DNA of 64,000 nt from Rhabditoides inermis (lineage: Eukaryota; Nematoda; Chromadorea; Rhabditida; Rhabditidae). Below, piece by piece: positions 1 through 13,380 of the stretch. A model generated the notes under the pieces. The model did not search any database. It worked only from the letters and a program-made list of their open reading frames with translations, and was not told the origin of the DNA. The stretch covers positions 580,001 to 644,000 of the forward strand of contig CAWZYM010000318.1 of the NCBI GenBank assembly GCA_963966185.1. The letters run 5' to 3'. Made by a program: the position numbers and the translations under genes. Within the stretch, counting starts at the first letter, position 1. Every line of letters begins with the position of its first letter.

Positions 1-721
1 GACAACGAAACCTTAGCAGCAACAACAACATATCATCACGGCAATTCAGAGTGAGCAAATAGTAGAAATACAAACAGAACATACGCGACAAGCTTCTCAG
101 CTTTTTTTTAAGTAGAAAAAAAATGTCATACACACTAAAGTCGGCTACAAAATTCCGGGAATGATGTGCATGTTAACCACACAAAATTATCAAGAGAGCA
201 CGAAACACATTCCGGCTGGAGCACAAAAATGGCAGTTACGAGAGTATATTTTGCTGACGCATTTGTGGTGTGCGCGGCCGCGGAGGAAACAGCTGATAGC
301 CTGTTCGATTGTTTTGGCTAATTTTATTGTGTTTTCTTACGTTTTTGTTGTTATTCAATTATTCATTTGTTATATAACAGTTGTAAACATCATTTACCAG
401 GCGTTTTATTGTGTTGTTCACTCGTTGTAGTCACATTTCATCTTGAAGGTTATTCTAGGCGATATTACGTGATGTTGTTTATTGTTTTGTCTGTGTTGTA
501 TTCTATGACGTCTATATAAATTGCTGATTTCAGGGTATGTACATTATTGGACCATGCCGCCACGCCTCTGAGGCCCGGCCGCGGTAGAAGCGCCATTACG
601 CTATTTGTTTCATTCTGGTCAGTTGTTGTACCTCAGCAAACACATGTTTTGATTTTTGCATTGATTGATGGTTGTGTTTCAGTTTATGTGCGCATCTCGT
701 GTGATTTGAAGCCCGCTGCAG
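1..721. other. No supported gene; possible upstream exons
   Basis: No coding region can be defended here. Several splice-like sites are visible (TTTCAG at about 528-533, GCTGCAG ending at 721), and a short open stretch near 549-590 could be an exon, but its phase does not join the exon that follows at 722. The sequence is mixed T-rich, as expected for introns of this genome. Confidence 0.3.
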
Positions 722-1228
722 TGGTCGCGTGAGCACCGGCGTCATCTCCCGCGTGTGTATCGTCAATTCAAGGTATGCACAATGGATATTATAGATTTGT
801 TTATGAATATCATACGTCTGCGCTCATGTATCCGTTGAGACTTACTGTGTTTAATTGATTGTTGTGTTGCAGTAGTTGCGCGAGTCTCGTTGTGATGGGG
901 GCGTTCCCGCGTTCGCGTGTGCATCACCGGCGCCGTCTACTCTGCCAAGGTCGCACGCTCATGTGTCAAGGTATACGATTGTTTCTTATGTTGATAACAT
1001 GTAAATAAGAATCGCGTTTACGTTGTTTGGTTAACGTAAGTTGTACATTCATATTTTGGGTAACCGAGTTACTGTAATTGTGTTATTGTGTGAAACCTAT
1101 ATGTTACAGGTATCAATCAACGAGCCATCCCAGATAGCACAGCGGCACCTCCGCTCAAGAAGCCAACGGCTGATCATCAAACTAGAACAATGTATTCATT
1201 TAGTGAATGTGATGTACATTTTGATTGA
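722..1228 (+). CDS. Candidate 3' end of a spliced gene, unidentified
   Basis: Three exons join in one frame: 722-772, 873-970 and 1110-1228. Each is bounded by AG and GT, and the phases agree (2 then 1). The product ends in a proline- and lysine-containing tail, INQRAIPDSTAAPPLKKPTA, followed by a short stretch ending SECDVHFD and a TGA stop. The part before it is arginine- and cysteine-rich. I do not recognise the family and see no start codon; upstream exons would lie before 722. The evidence is phase consistency alone, so this could be chance or non-coding. Confidence 0.3.
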
Positions 1229-1483
1229 GTGAACTGATGATGTTTGTCGCTTTTGTTGTTTGTACATGGTAGTTATCTTTATACATGACCTATTTTATCT
1301 TATTTGTAGATAGAATGTGTGTTGTAAAGTACATAAACTATTATGATAGTGTTCTCGCGATTGTTCTTGTCATTTGATGACCTTTTCAGAAGTGTGAAAT
1401 AAGTTTCAAATACCACATTTCTTGTCGCTTTCTCATCGCCGGCGGTAATATCAGCTATCTCTTCTGCGACTCTTACATCTGCC

Positions 1484-1556
1484 TTTGTGGCGCAGCTGGT
1501 TAGATGATGGCCTATTGCGCTCACGGTCCCGGGTTCGATTCCGCCACGAGCTTTTT
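1484..1556 (+). repeat. tRNA-like sequence (SINE-head or tRNA pseudogene)
   Basis: The sequence has an A-box-like TGGCGCAGCTGG and a B-box GGTTCGATTCC at the usual spacing. The ends TTTGTGG and CCACGAG can pair with wobbles as an acceptor stem. The T-arm does not form a proper five-pair stem, so this is more likely a tRNA-derived repeat than a working tRNA. Similar GGCGCAGTGG sequences recur at 32.9, 33.1, 35.8 and 36.9 kb. Confidence 0.4.
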
Positions 1557-1798
1557 GTGTGTGCAAAAATGACCGATTGGCATGAGTCCAACCGAAGGGT
1601 CCAGCTACCGTAATTCTTGTGCACCGCCCATTCCTGGCCAGTTGGAGAGGACTTTAGCTATATAGAACAACAATCACTACTACGAATAATTTCGGCTTGT
1701 TTTCCGGTGTCGTGGAAAATTCATCACTTTATCACTTTATCACTTTATCACTTTATCGCTATCTTTTTTTAAACTATTTTTGTTCTATTTTATTGCAG

Positions 1799-1904
1799 AT
1801 CGTGTTTGGTGTGTTTTGCTCGAGCAAACCTACCGGAGGTAGGAGGAGTAGGAGTGACAGGAGACGTGGTGAGTGAGTGATTTAATTGTTATAGTTTTGA
1901 ATTT

Positions 1905-1956
<52 letters not shown>

Positions 1957-3571
1957 TATATTTACGCATTTTATGAATTCAAGATTGCCCATGGTGTAAC
2001 ACAGTCTTTTCCTTTTCCTAAATCACGCGTAGCCGTGTATTTTTGAACTTCCGTTCGCGGCGCAGTGTACATAGCTCCTTCTTCGTTTTCTTGTTGCTGT
2101 ACTGGTTAACTGAACCTTATCATTCTTCTTATTGTTATTGTTGGCGCTTGTTGTACTGCTTTTTCTTCGTCTTCTTGCGCTTCTTGTACTGCTTGCTGTT
2201 GTTGCTTACTATTCTATGTTATCAGTTATATTAAATATTATGTAACCGTAATGGGTACTACTTGCAGATCGTCGCTACAAGGACTACCAAATTCCTGCGA
2301 GGAGTCGCCGTGGCAATGTGAGTGAATAGTGTAATGAACTGTTATGTTGTCATCGCATATGGTAATTGCGCGTGTCAGATTCGGAGAAGGAGGAGGAGCG
2401 GCGCGCGCAGCAACGATGAGACAAGCTGCGCGGTGTGCTGGCTGTGGTAGCTGTCGTCAGTATATTTGTCTCTACCGGCCATGTCAGCGTTGAGGAGTGC
2501 GGGACAGAGATGAGGAGGAGGAAGGACGGAGCAGCAGCTAGCCACGGTGAGCCATGTTGTTCTATAGGACGCTGTAACGTGCATAGGAGAACCTCGCACC
2601 GGGTACCGCATACTCGCACCGGGCGCGGTACCCAAATGCGTACCCGATTCCGTACGACTTGCCGTACCCGGTGCGAGTATACCGCGCCGGGTACGCTTTT
2701 GGGTACGGCACCCGGTACGAGTATGCGGTACCCGGTGCGCTTCGTGTTTTCGCGCTTGCTTCTGGTGCCCTCCCCATCCGTGATGCTGTGTGATGCTGAT
2801 GTTCGTGTCCGCACTGGATGTGAAGTGATAGTGTAGCTGACAACGTTGTAGGTGAGCCTGTCGGCAGTGAAGGCTCTGGTGCGGCAGACGACAGACGACA
2901 GACGCGGCCAAGGGAAAGCTGGTCAGTGCGAGAGGGGAGGGGGAGGAGTACGCTGAACGCTCTAATCTTGTTGTGAACGAACGAGGGGGGAGGGGTGTCC
3001 GAATATAGTGTAACTGTTGTTACAATTGTGTTTCTATTTTTCCGTTCTTGTACATACAGGTGTCATCATGTACAAAACACAGAATAAGAAAAACGACATT
3101 TTATTAACATGTCCGTATTGCGGGGGCATCCCTTATGGAGGTCTGCGAGCAACGCCCGCTGTTCAAGGAGTGGGAGCGAGGATGGATCGATGGATCTCAG
3201 CTGCAGACCAAGTGCACAAGGTGTGCGTGGGTGGAACGTGATAGTATAGGGGACAAGTGTATCATACATGTATGCGAATTGATTATGATCTTTACGTGTG
3301 TTTGCAGCTGCATCGCGAGTCGCTCTCGCAGCTCGTCCAGCAGCGGGTGCACGGGCGCGGCTGGCCGAGTGAGTTCAGGTGGGGCACTGACTCGGATATT
3401 GTCATGTAGATTGCCATTATGTTTATACCTCGTTTGCAGGGCGAAAGAGGCGGAGGACGCGGCGCGGCTGGCGGCGGCGGTTGCCAGGGAGGCGGAGGAG
3501 GAGGGAGCTGGTCGCACAGAGAAGGGCCAACCGTGCCGCCGTCTCACAGGGTGTCGTGGGAGATACAATGA
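1799..3571 (+). CDS. Candidate RS/RGG-rich protein gene, partial model
   Basis: Exons 1799-1868, 2268-2317 and 2379-2432 join in one frame and give an arginine/serine-rich chain (GGRRSRSDRRR, then ARSRRGN, then an R-run). Exons 3308-3368 and 3440-3571 also join in one frame and give ASRSRSSSSSG followed by GERGGGRGAAGGGG and a TGA stop at 3569-3571. The two halves need at least one unseen exon between 2433 and 3307. RS and RGG tracts are typical of splicing and RNA-binding proteins, but no RRM or other folded domain is visible, so the name is only compositional. GC-rich arginine codons are open in several frames, which makes chance a real alternative. Confidence 0.28.
1906..1954. repeat. (TA)n microsatellite
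   Basis: About 24 uninterrupted TA dinucleotides, inside a likely intron. Confidence 0.9.
2596..2738. repeat. GTACCC-rich inverted repeat
   Basis: Arms 2596-2643 and 2691-2738 are inverted copies with few mismatches. The loop between them contains further GTACCCGG/CCGGGTAC half-sites. Long open frames here on both strands are by-products of this GC-rich palindrome. Confidence 0.8.
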
Positions 3572-4799
3572 CGGATGATGCGAGTGTCAGTCGTGTAGCA
3601 CTACTTTCATATATCGATTTTCATGTGTTGGAACATAAATATTATTGTTTGTTTTTTTCGCCGAGAGAAATAGAGAGAGGAGAAGCGCAAGGACACTGAG
3701 GAATTTTGAAGTCGCATGAAAAGGCATACTTATGTTTCGAGTGTTCCGCAGTGCAGTAACAAAGCAAATCACGGTCATCTTACCGTCACTTTACGGTCAG
3801 ATTATGGTCACGTTAGACGCTAAAGTGACGGTCACATTGGGATGGGCGGGGCCAGAGCGAGCGGCGGGTGACGTCACCATCTCTCATGAGTGCATAACAG
3901 GGTTGAGTAGTTGATATCGATCGAATAGCTCCGCTTCCACTTCCTCGTTTTCGTCGTCGACCAGCATCGTCATCTTCATTCACGTGAGGCCATCCCCATC
4001 GACACCTTCAACGTACTGGTCTGACACGCGGTGTGGTATTATCATTTGACTCCTGACCAGTGAGACGCGGCGCAGGCGTGAGATGTCGTCGATATGGACG
4101 AGTAGCGGATGCAGATGATCTTCCTCTGTCGCGGACTATCCAATACATCCACCTTCACAGCGACTTCGGCAACAAGCACCTCGGTGCTCGCGTTCCTCAC
4201 GAACTCGGTGGTGGCGTCATCGCTTGAGTATTGAATGGGGGGGGGGGGGAGAGACGGATAAGTGAGAACACGGATGATCGCTCGTCCTACTCGTGCTGCA
4301 AGGTAACGAGTGGTCAGGGGAGTCTTGCGGCTTTGTTGGTGGGCGATCGAGTCGAGCCGAATATCGATCGATCAACGAGTTTCCGCTGTTCATGTGGTAG
4401 ATAGAAAGGACAGTTCCCCAGCCAGCGAGCTGCCTTGGGAGCAATCGATTTGTGCGCTGAGGGAGTGAGCGAGAATGTGCGTGAACGCGCGCAATTAGCA
4501 TAAACAAAGAGCGCGCCGCGAGAGCGATTCCAAGCCGCATCCATCTCGAGCGATTATCGATTAGGCGATGCGCACGCAGACCTGCCCTCTGGTGCGATCG
4601 ATCGCCACAAGTGCCCCCGTTTGTTTCCTCTCGTGTGTGACCCTTGTCCGTCGGACTATACTTACTTGAATACTTGAATGTGCCGTCGGACTATGATAGT
4701 TTTAATGTTTTGCAGGTTCTCGGAGTAGCCCGCTGACGCTAGCTGGTGATGAGTGCTGCGCATGAGGTACGCCGCTCCTTTTTTTTTCACAACCAACTT
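3572..4799. other. Intergenic stretch before the satellite
   Basis: No gene recognised. It holds repeated CGGTCA/TGACCG half-sites at about 3772-3836 and, at about 4373-4420, one isolated fragment of the satellite unit (CGAGTTTCCGCTGTTCATGT plus following bases) ahead of the main array. A G-run lies at about 4238-4250. Confidence 0.5.
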
Positions 4800-7700
4800 C
4801 TCTTCATATGGGGCGGAGACTATGTGTGTTAACGGAGGAAGACAATGTAAACGTGACATAGGAGCGGTATTTCTCTGCATGGGCGGATACTATGTGGGCG
4901 TGGCCTAGAAGCAGTTGTTCTCTATCATCGTACATACCATAACCATGCACCACCACTCTACAGTAACCTCTTCTACATACCGTACTGGTTTGTACTGGCT
5001 CTTAGTCTCCGGCATTCGCAACGAGTTTTCGCTGTTCATGTGTTGAATAGAAAGGACAGTTCCCATAAAAAGAGAGACGATGTAAACGTGACATAGAAGC
5101 GGTATTTCTCTGGATGGGCGGAGACTATGTGGGCGTGGCCTAGAAGCAGTTGTTCTCTATCATCGTACATACCATAACCATGCACCACCACTCTACAGTA
5201 ACCTCGTCTAGATACCGTACTGGTTTCTACTGGCTCTTAGTCTCCGGCATTCGCAACGAGTTTCCGCTGTTCATGTGTTGAATAGAAAGGGCAGTTCCCA
5301 TAAAAAGAGAGACGATGTAAACGTGACCAAGCAGCGGTATTTCTCTGGATGGGCGGAAACTATGTGGGCGTGGCCTAGGAGCAGTTGTTCTCTATCATCG
5401 TACATACCATAACTATGCACCACCACTCTACAGTAACCTCTTCTACATACCGTACTGGTTTGTACTGGCTCTTAGTCTCCGGCATTCGCAACGAGTTTCC
5501 GCTGTTCATGTGTTGAATAGAAAGGACAGTTCCCATAAAAAGAGAGACGATGGAAACGTGACATAGGAGCGGTATTTCTCTGGATGGGCGGAGACTATGT
5601 GGGCGTGGCCTAGAAGCAGTTGTTCTCTATCATCGTACATACCATAACCATGCACCACCACTCTACAGTAACCTTGTCTACATACCGTACTGGTTTGTAC
5701 TGGCTCTTAGTCTCCGGCATTCGCAACGAGTTTCCGCTGTTCATGTGTTGAATAGAAAGGACATTTCCCATAAAAAAGACGATGTAAACGTGACATAGAA
5801 GCGGTATTTCTCTGGATGGGCGGAGACTATGTGGGCGTGGCCTAGGATCAGTTGTTCTCTATCATCGTACATACCGTAACCATGCACCACCACTCTACAG
5901 TATCCTCTTCTATCGTACTGGTTTCTACTGGCTCTTAGTCTCCGGCATTCGCAACGAGTTTTTGCTGTTCATGTGTTAAATAGAAAGGACAGTTCCCATA
6001 AAAAGAGAGACGATGTAAACGTGACATAGGAGCGGTATTTCTCTGGATGGGCGGAGACTATGTGGGCGTGGCCTAGGAGCAGTTGTTCTCTATCACCGTA
6101 TATACTATAACCATGCACCACCACTCTACAGTATTCTCTTCTACCGTACTGGTTTGTACTGGCTCTTAGTCTCCGGCATTCGCAACGAGTTTCCGCTGTT
6201 CATGTGTTGAATAGAAAGGACAGTTCCCATAAAAAGAGACACGATGTAAACGTGACATAGGAGCGGTATTTCTCTGGATGGGCGGAGATTATGTGGGCGT
6301 GGCCTAGGAGCAGTTGTTCTCTGTCATCGTACATACCATAACCATGCACCACCACTCTACAGTAACCTCTTCTACAGACCGTACTGGTTTGTACTGGCTC
6401 TTAGTCTCCGGCATTCGCAACGAGTTTCCGCTGTTCATGTGTGGAATAGAAAAGGACAAATCCCATAAAAAGAGAGACGATGTAAACGTGACATAGAAGC
6501 GGTATTTCTCTGGATGGGCGGAGACTATGTGGGCGTGGCCTAGAAGCAGTTGTTCTCTATCATCGTACATATCATAACCATGCACCACCACTCTACAGTA
6601 ACCTCTTCTACATACCGTACTGGTTTGTACTGGCTCTTAGTCTCCGGCATTCGCAACGAGTTTCCGCTGTTCATGTGTTGAATAGAAAAGGACAAATCCC
6701 ATAAAAAGAGAGACGATGTAAACGTGACATAGAAGCGGTATTTCTCTGGATGGGCGGAGACTATGTGGGCGTGGCCTAGAAGCAGTTGTTCTCTATCATC
6801 GTACATATCATAACCATGCACCACCACTCTACAGTAACCTCTTCTACAGACCGTACTTGTTTGTACTGGCTCTTAGTCTCCGGCATTCGCAACGAGTTTC
6901 CGCTGTTCATGTGTTGAATAGAAAGGACAGTTCCCATTAAAAAGACGACGTAAACGTGACATAGGAGCGGTATTTCTCTGGATGGGCGGAGTCTTTGTGG
7001 GCGTGGCTTTGTAGCAGTTGTTCTCTATCATCGTACATATCATAACCATGCACCACCACTCTACAGTAACCTCGTCTACATACCGTACTGGTTTCTACTG
7101 GCTCTTAGTCTCCAGCATTCGCAACGAGTTTCCGCTGTTCATGTGTTGAATAGAAAGGACAGTTCCCATAAAAAGAGAGACGATGTAAACGTGACCAAGC
7201 AGCGGTATTTCTCTGGATGGGCGGAAACTATGTGGGCGTGGCCTAAGAGCAATTGTTCTCTATCATCGTACATACCATAACTATGCACCACCACTCTACA
7301 GTAACCTCTTCTACATACCGTACTGGTTTGTACTGGCTCTTAGTCTCCGGCATTCGCAACGAGTTTCCGCTGTTCATGTGTGGAATAGAAAAGGACAAAT
7401 CTTATAAAAAGAGAGACGATGTAAACGTGACATAGAAGCGGTATTTCTCTGGATGGGCGGAAACTATGTGGGCGTGGCCTAGGAGCAATTGTTCTCTATC
7501 ATCGTACATACCATAACCATGCACCACCACTCTACAGTAACCTCTTCTACAGACCGTACTGGTTTGTACTGGCTCTTAGTCTCCGGCATTCGCAACGAGT
7601 TTCCGCTGTTCATGTGTGGAATAGAAAAGGACAAATCCCATAAAAAGAGAGACGATGTAAACGTGACATAGAAGCGGTATTTCTCTGGATGGGCGGAGAC

Positions 7701-10700
7701 TATGTGGGCGTGGCCTAGAAGCAGTTGTTCTCTATCATCGTACATACCGTAACCATGCACCACCACTCTACAGTATCCTCTTCTATCGTACTGGTTTCTA
7801 CTGGCTCTTAGTCTCCGGCATTCGCAACGAGTTTTTGCTGTTCATGTGTTAAATAGAAAGGACAGTTCCCATAAAAAGAGAGACGATGTAAACGTGACAT
7901 AGGAGCGGTATTTCTCTGGATGGGCGGAGACTATGTGGGCGTGGCCTAGGAGCAGTTGTTCTCTATCACCGTATATACTATAACCATGCACCACCACTCT
8001 ACAGTATTCTCTTCTACCGTACTGGTTTGTACTGGCTCTTAGTCTCCGGCATTCGCAACGAGTTTCCGCTGTTCATGTGTTGAATAGAAAGGACAGTTCC
8101 CATAAAAAGAGACACGATGTAAACGTGACATAGGAGCGGTATTTCTCTGGATGGGCGGAGACTATGTGGGCGTGGCCTAGGAGCAGTTGTTCTCTGTCAT
8201 CGTACATACCATAACCATGCACCACCACTCTACAGTAACCTCTTCTACAGACCGTACTTGTTTGTACTGGCTCTTAGTCGCCGGCATTCGCAACGAGTTT
8301 CCGCTGTTCATGTGTTGAATAGAAAGGACAGTTCCCATTAAAAAGACGATGTAAACGTGACATAGGAGTGGTATTTCTCTGGATGGGCGGAGTCTTTGTG
8401 GGCGTGGCTTTGTAGCAGTTGTTCTCTATCATCGTACATATCATAACCATGCACCACCACTCTACAGTAACCTCGTCTACATACCGTACTGGTTTCTACT
8501 GGCTCTTAGTCTCCAGCATTCGCAACGAGTTTCCGCTGTTCATGTGTTGAATAGAAAGGACAGTTCCCATAAAAAGAGAGACGATGTAAACGTGACCAAG
8601 CAGCGGTATTTCTCTGGATGGGCGGAAACTATGTGGGCGTGGCCTAAGAGCAATTGTTCTCTATCATCGTACATACCATAACTATGCACCACCACTCTAC
8701 AGTAACCTCTTCTACATACCGTACTGGTTTGTACTGGCTCTTAGTCTCCGGCATTCGCAACGAGTTTCCGCTGTTCATGTGTGGAATAGAAAAGGACAAA
8801 TCTCATAAAAAGAGAGACGATGTAAACGTGACCAAGCAGCGGTATTTCTCTGGATGGGCGGAAACTATGTGCCCATAAAAAGAGAGACGATGTAAACGTG
8901 ACATAGGAGCGGTATTTCTCTGGATGGGCGGAGACTATGTGGGCGTGGCCTAGGAGCAGTTGTTCTCTATCACCGTATATACTATAACCATGCACCACCA
9001 CTCTACAGTATTCTCTTCTACCGTACTGGTTTGTACTGGCTCTTAGTCTCCGGCATTCGCAACGAGTTTCCGCTGTTCATGTGTTGAATAGAAAGGACAG
9101 TTCCCATAAAAAGAGACACGATGTAAACGTGACATAGGAGCGGTATTTCTCTGGATGGGCGGAGACTATGTGGGCGTGGCCTAGGAGCAGTTGTTCTCTG
9201 TCATCGTACATACCATAACCATGCACCACCACTCTACAGTAACCTCTTCTACAGACCGTACTTGTTTGTACTGGCTCTTAGTCTCCGGCATTCGCAACGA
9301 GTTTCCGCTGTTCATGTGTTGAATAGAAAGGACAGTTCCTATTAAAAAGACGACGTAAACGTGACATAGGAGCGGTATTTCTCTGGATGGGCGGAGTCTT
9401 TGTGGGCGTGGCTTTGTAGCAGTTGTTCTCTATCATCGTACATATCATAACCATGCACCACCACTCTACAGTAACCTCGTCTACATACCGTACTGGTTTC
9501 TACTGGCTCTTAGTCTCCAGCATTCGCAACGAGTTTCCGCTGTTCATGTGTTGAATAGAAAGGACAGTTCCCATAAAAAGAGAGACGATGTAAACGTGAC
9601 CAAGCAGCGGTATTTCTCTGGATGGGCGGAAACTATGTGGGCGTGGCCTAAGAGCAATTGTTCTCTATCATCGTACATACCATAACTATGCACCACCACT
9701 CTACAGTAACCTCTTCTACATACCGTACTGGTTTGTACTGGCTCTTAGTCTCCGGCATTCGCAACGAGTTTCCGCTGTTCATGTGTGGAATAGAAAAGGA
9801 CAAATCTCATAAAAAGAGAGACGATGTAAACGTGACATAGAAGCGGTATTTCTCTGGATGGGCGGAAACTATGTGGGCGTGGCCTAGGAGCAATTGTTCT
9901 CTATCATCGTACATACCATAACCATGCACCACCACTCTACAGTAACCTCTTCTACAGACCGTACTGGTTTGTACTGGCTCTTAGTCTCCGGCATTCGCAA
10001 CGAGTTTCCGCTGTTCATGTGTGGAATAGAAAAGGACAAATCCCATAAAAAAGAGAGACGATGTAAACGTGACATAGAAGCGGTATTTCTCTGGATGGGC
10101 GGAGACTATGTGGGCGTGGCCTAGAAGCAGTTGTTCTCTATCATCGTACATACCGTAACCATGCACCACCACTCTACAGTATCCTCTTCTATCGTACTGG
10201 TTTCTACTGGCTCTTAGTCTCCGGCATTCGCAACGAGTTTTTGCTGTTCATGTGTTAAATAGAAAGGACAGTTCCCATAAAAAGAGAGACGATGTAAACG
10301 TGACATAGGAGCGGTATTTCTCTGGATGGGCGGAGACTATGTGGGCGTGGCCTAGGAGCAGTTGTTCTCTATCACCGTATATACTATAACCATGTACCAC
10401 CACTCTACAGTATTCTCTTCTACCGTACTGGTTTGTACTGGCTCTTAGTCTCCGGCATTCGCAACGAGTTTCCGCTGTTCATGTGTTGAATAGAAAGGAC
10501 AGTTCCCATAAAAAGAGACACGATGTAAACGTGACATAGGAGCGGTATTTCTCTGGATGGGCGGAGACTATGTGGGCGTGGCCTAGGAGCAGTTGTTCTC
10601 TGTCATCGTACATACCATAACCATGCACCACCACTCTACAGTAACCTCTTCTACAGACCGTACTGGTTTGTACTGGCTCTTAGTCTCCGGCATTCGCAAC

Positions 10701-13380
10701 GAGTTTCCGCTGTTCATGTGTTGAATAGAAAGGACAGTTCCCATTAAAAGACGATGTAAACGTGACATAGGAGTGGTATTTCTCTGGATGGGCGGAGTCT
10801 TTGTGGGCGTGGCTTTGTAGCAGTTGTTCTCTATCATCGTACATATCATAACCATGCACCACCACTCTACAGTAACCTCGTCTACATACCGTACTGGTTT
10901 CTACTGGCTCTTAGTCTCCAGCATTCGCAACGAGTTTCCGCTGTTCATGTGTTAAATAGAAAGGACAGTTCCCATAAAAAGAGAGACGATGTAAACGTGA
11001 CATAGGAGCGGTATTTCTCTGGATGGGCGGAGTCTTTGTGGGCGTGGCTTTGTAGCAGTTGTTCTCTATCATCGTACATATCATAACCATGCACCACCAC
11101 TCTACAGTAACCTCGTCTACATACCGTACTGGTTTCTACTGGCTCTTAGTCTCCGGCATTCGCAACGAGTTTCCGCTGTTCATGTGTTGAATAGAAAGGA
11201 CATTTCCCATAAAAAAGACGATGTAAACGTGACATAGGAGCGGTATTTCTCTGGATGGGCGGAGACTATGTGGGCGTGGCCTAGAAGCAGTTGTTCTCTA
11301 TCATCGTACATATCATAACCATGCACCACCACTCTACAGTAACCTCGTCTACATACCGTACTGGTTTCTACTGGCTCTTAGTCTCCGGCATTCGCAACGA
11401 GTTTCCGCTGTTCATGTGTTGAATAGAAAGGACATTTCCCATAAAAAAGACGATGTAAACGTGACATAGGAGCGGTATTTCTCTGGATGGGCGGAGACTA
11501 TGTGGGCGTGGCCTAGGATCAGTTGTTCTCTATCATCGTACATACCGTAACCATGCACCACCACTCTACAGTATCCTCTTCTATCGTACTGGTTTCTACT
11601 GGCTCTTAGTCTCCGGCATTCGCAACGAGTTTCCGCTGTTCATGTGTTGAATAGAAAGGACAGTTCCCATAAAAAGAGAGACGATGGAAACGTGACATAG
11701 GAGCGGTATTTCTCTGGATGGGCGGAGACTATGTGGGCGTGGCCTAGAAGCAGTTGTTCTCTATCATCGTACATACCATAACCATGCACCACCACTCTAC
11801 AGTAACCTTGTCTACATACCGTACTGGTTTGTACTGGCTCTTAGTCTCCGGCATTCGCAACGAGTTTCCGCTGTTCATGTGTTGAATAGAAAGGACATTT
11901 CCCATAAAAAGACGATGTAAACGTGACATAGGAGCGGTATTTCTCTGGATGGGCGGAGACTATGTGGGCGTGGCCTAGGATCAGTTGTTCTCTATCATCG
12001 TACATACCGTAACCATGCACCACCACTCTACAGTATCCTCTTCTATCGTACTGGTTTCTACTGGCTCTTAGTCTCCGGCATTCGCAACGAGTTTTTGCTG
12101 TTCATGTGTTAAATAGAAAGGACAGTTCCCATAAAAAGAGAGACGATGTAAACGTGACATAGGAGCGGTATTTCTCTGGATGGGCGGAGACTATGTGGGC
12201 GTGGCCTAGGAGCAGTTGTTCTCTATCACCGTATATACTATAACCATGCACCACCACTCTACAGTATTCTCTTCTACCGTACTGGTTTGTACTGGCTCTT
12301 AGTCTCCGGCATTCGCAACGAGTTTCCGCTGTTCATGTGTTGAATAGAAAGGACAGTTCCCATAAAAAGAGACACGATGTAAACGTGACATAGGAGCGGT
12401 ATTTCTCTGGATGGGCGGAGATTATGTGGGCGTGGCCTAGGAGCAGTTGTTCTCTGTCATCGTACATACCATAACCATGCACCACCACTCTACAGTAACC
12501 TCTTCTACAGACCGTACTGGTTTGTACTGGCTCTTAGTCTCCGGCATTCGCAACGAGTTTCCGCTGTTCATGTGTGGAATAGAAAAGGACAAATCCCATA
12601 AAAAGAGAGACGATGTAAACGTGACATAGAAGCGGTATTTCTCTGGATGGGCGGAGACTATGTGGGCGTGGCCTAGAAGCAGTTGTTCTCTATCATCGTA
12701 CATATCATAACCATGCACCACCACTCTACAGTAACCTCGTCTACATACCGTACTGGTTTCTACTGGCTCTTAGTCTCCAGCATTCGCAACGAGTTTCCGC
12801 TGTTCATGTGTTGAATAGAAAGGACAGTTCCCATAAAAAGAGAGACGATGTAAACGTGACCAAGCAGCGGTATTTCTCTGGATGGGCGGAAACTATGTGC
12901 CCATAAAAAGAGAGACGATGTAAACGTGACATAGGAGCGGTATTTCTCTGGATGGGCGGAGACTATGTGGGCGTGGCCTAGGAGCAGTTGTTCTCTATCA
13001 CCGTATATACTATAACCATGCACCACCACTCTACAGTATTCTCTTCTACCGTACTGGTTTGTACTGGCTCTTAGTCTCCGGCATTCGCAACGAGTTTCCG
13101 CTGTTCATGTGTTGAATAGAAAGGACAGTTCCCATAAAAAGAGACACGATGTAAACGTGACATAGGAGCGGTATTTCTCTGGATGGGCGGAGACTATGTG
13201 GGCGTGGCCTAGGAGCAGTTGTTCTCTGTCATCGTACATACCATAACCATGCACCACCACTCTACAGTAACCTCTTCTACAGACCGTACTTGTTTGTACT
13301 GGCTCTTAGTCTCCGGCATTCGCAACGAGTTTCCGCTGTTCATGTGTTGAATAGAAAGGACAGTTCCCATTAAAAAGGCG
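4800..13380. repeat. 235-bp satellite array, left part
   Basis: Head-to-tail units of about 235 bp. For example GCAGTTGTTCTCTATCATCG starts at 4911, 5146, 5381 and 5616. Each unit also holds GGGCGTGGCC and CTGGCTCTTAGTCTCC. Units differ by small substitutions that recur in order, so the array is built of blocks of five to six units (about 1166 or 1401 bp). The 60- to 95-codon open frames here cross unit borders, appear on both strands and are not genes. A truncated unit junction (CTATGTGCCCATAAAAAGAG) occurs twice, near 8865-8884 and 12893-12912. Confidence 0.97.

Noticed and set aside
2350..2911. Overlapping frames of 130-180 codons on both strands
   Set aside because: Produced by the GTACCC palindrome; no conserved domain and no consistent splice context.
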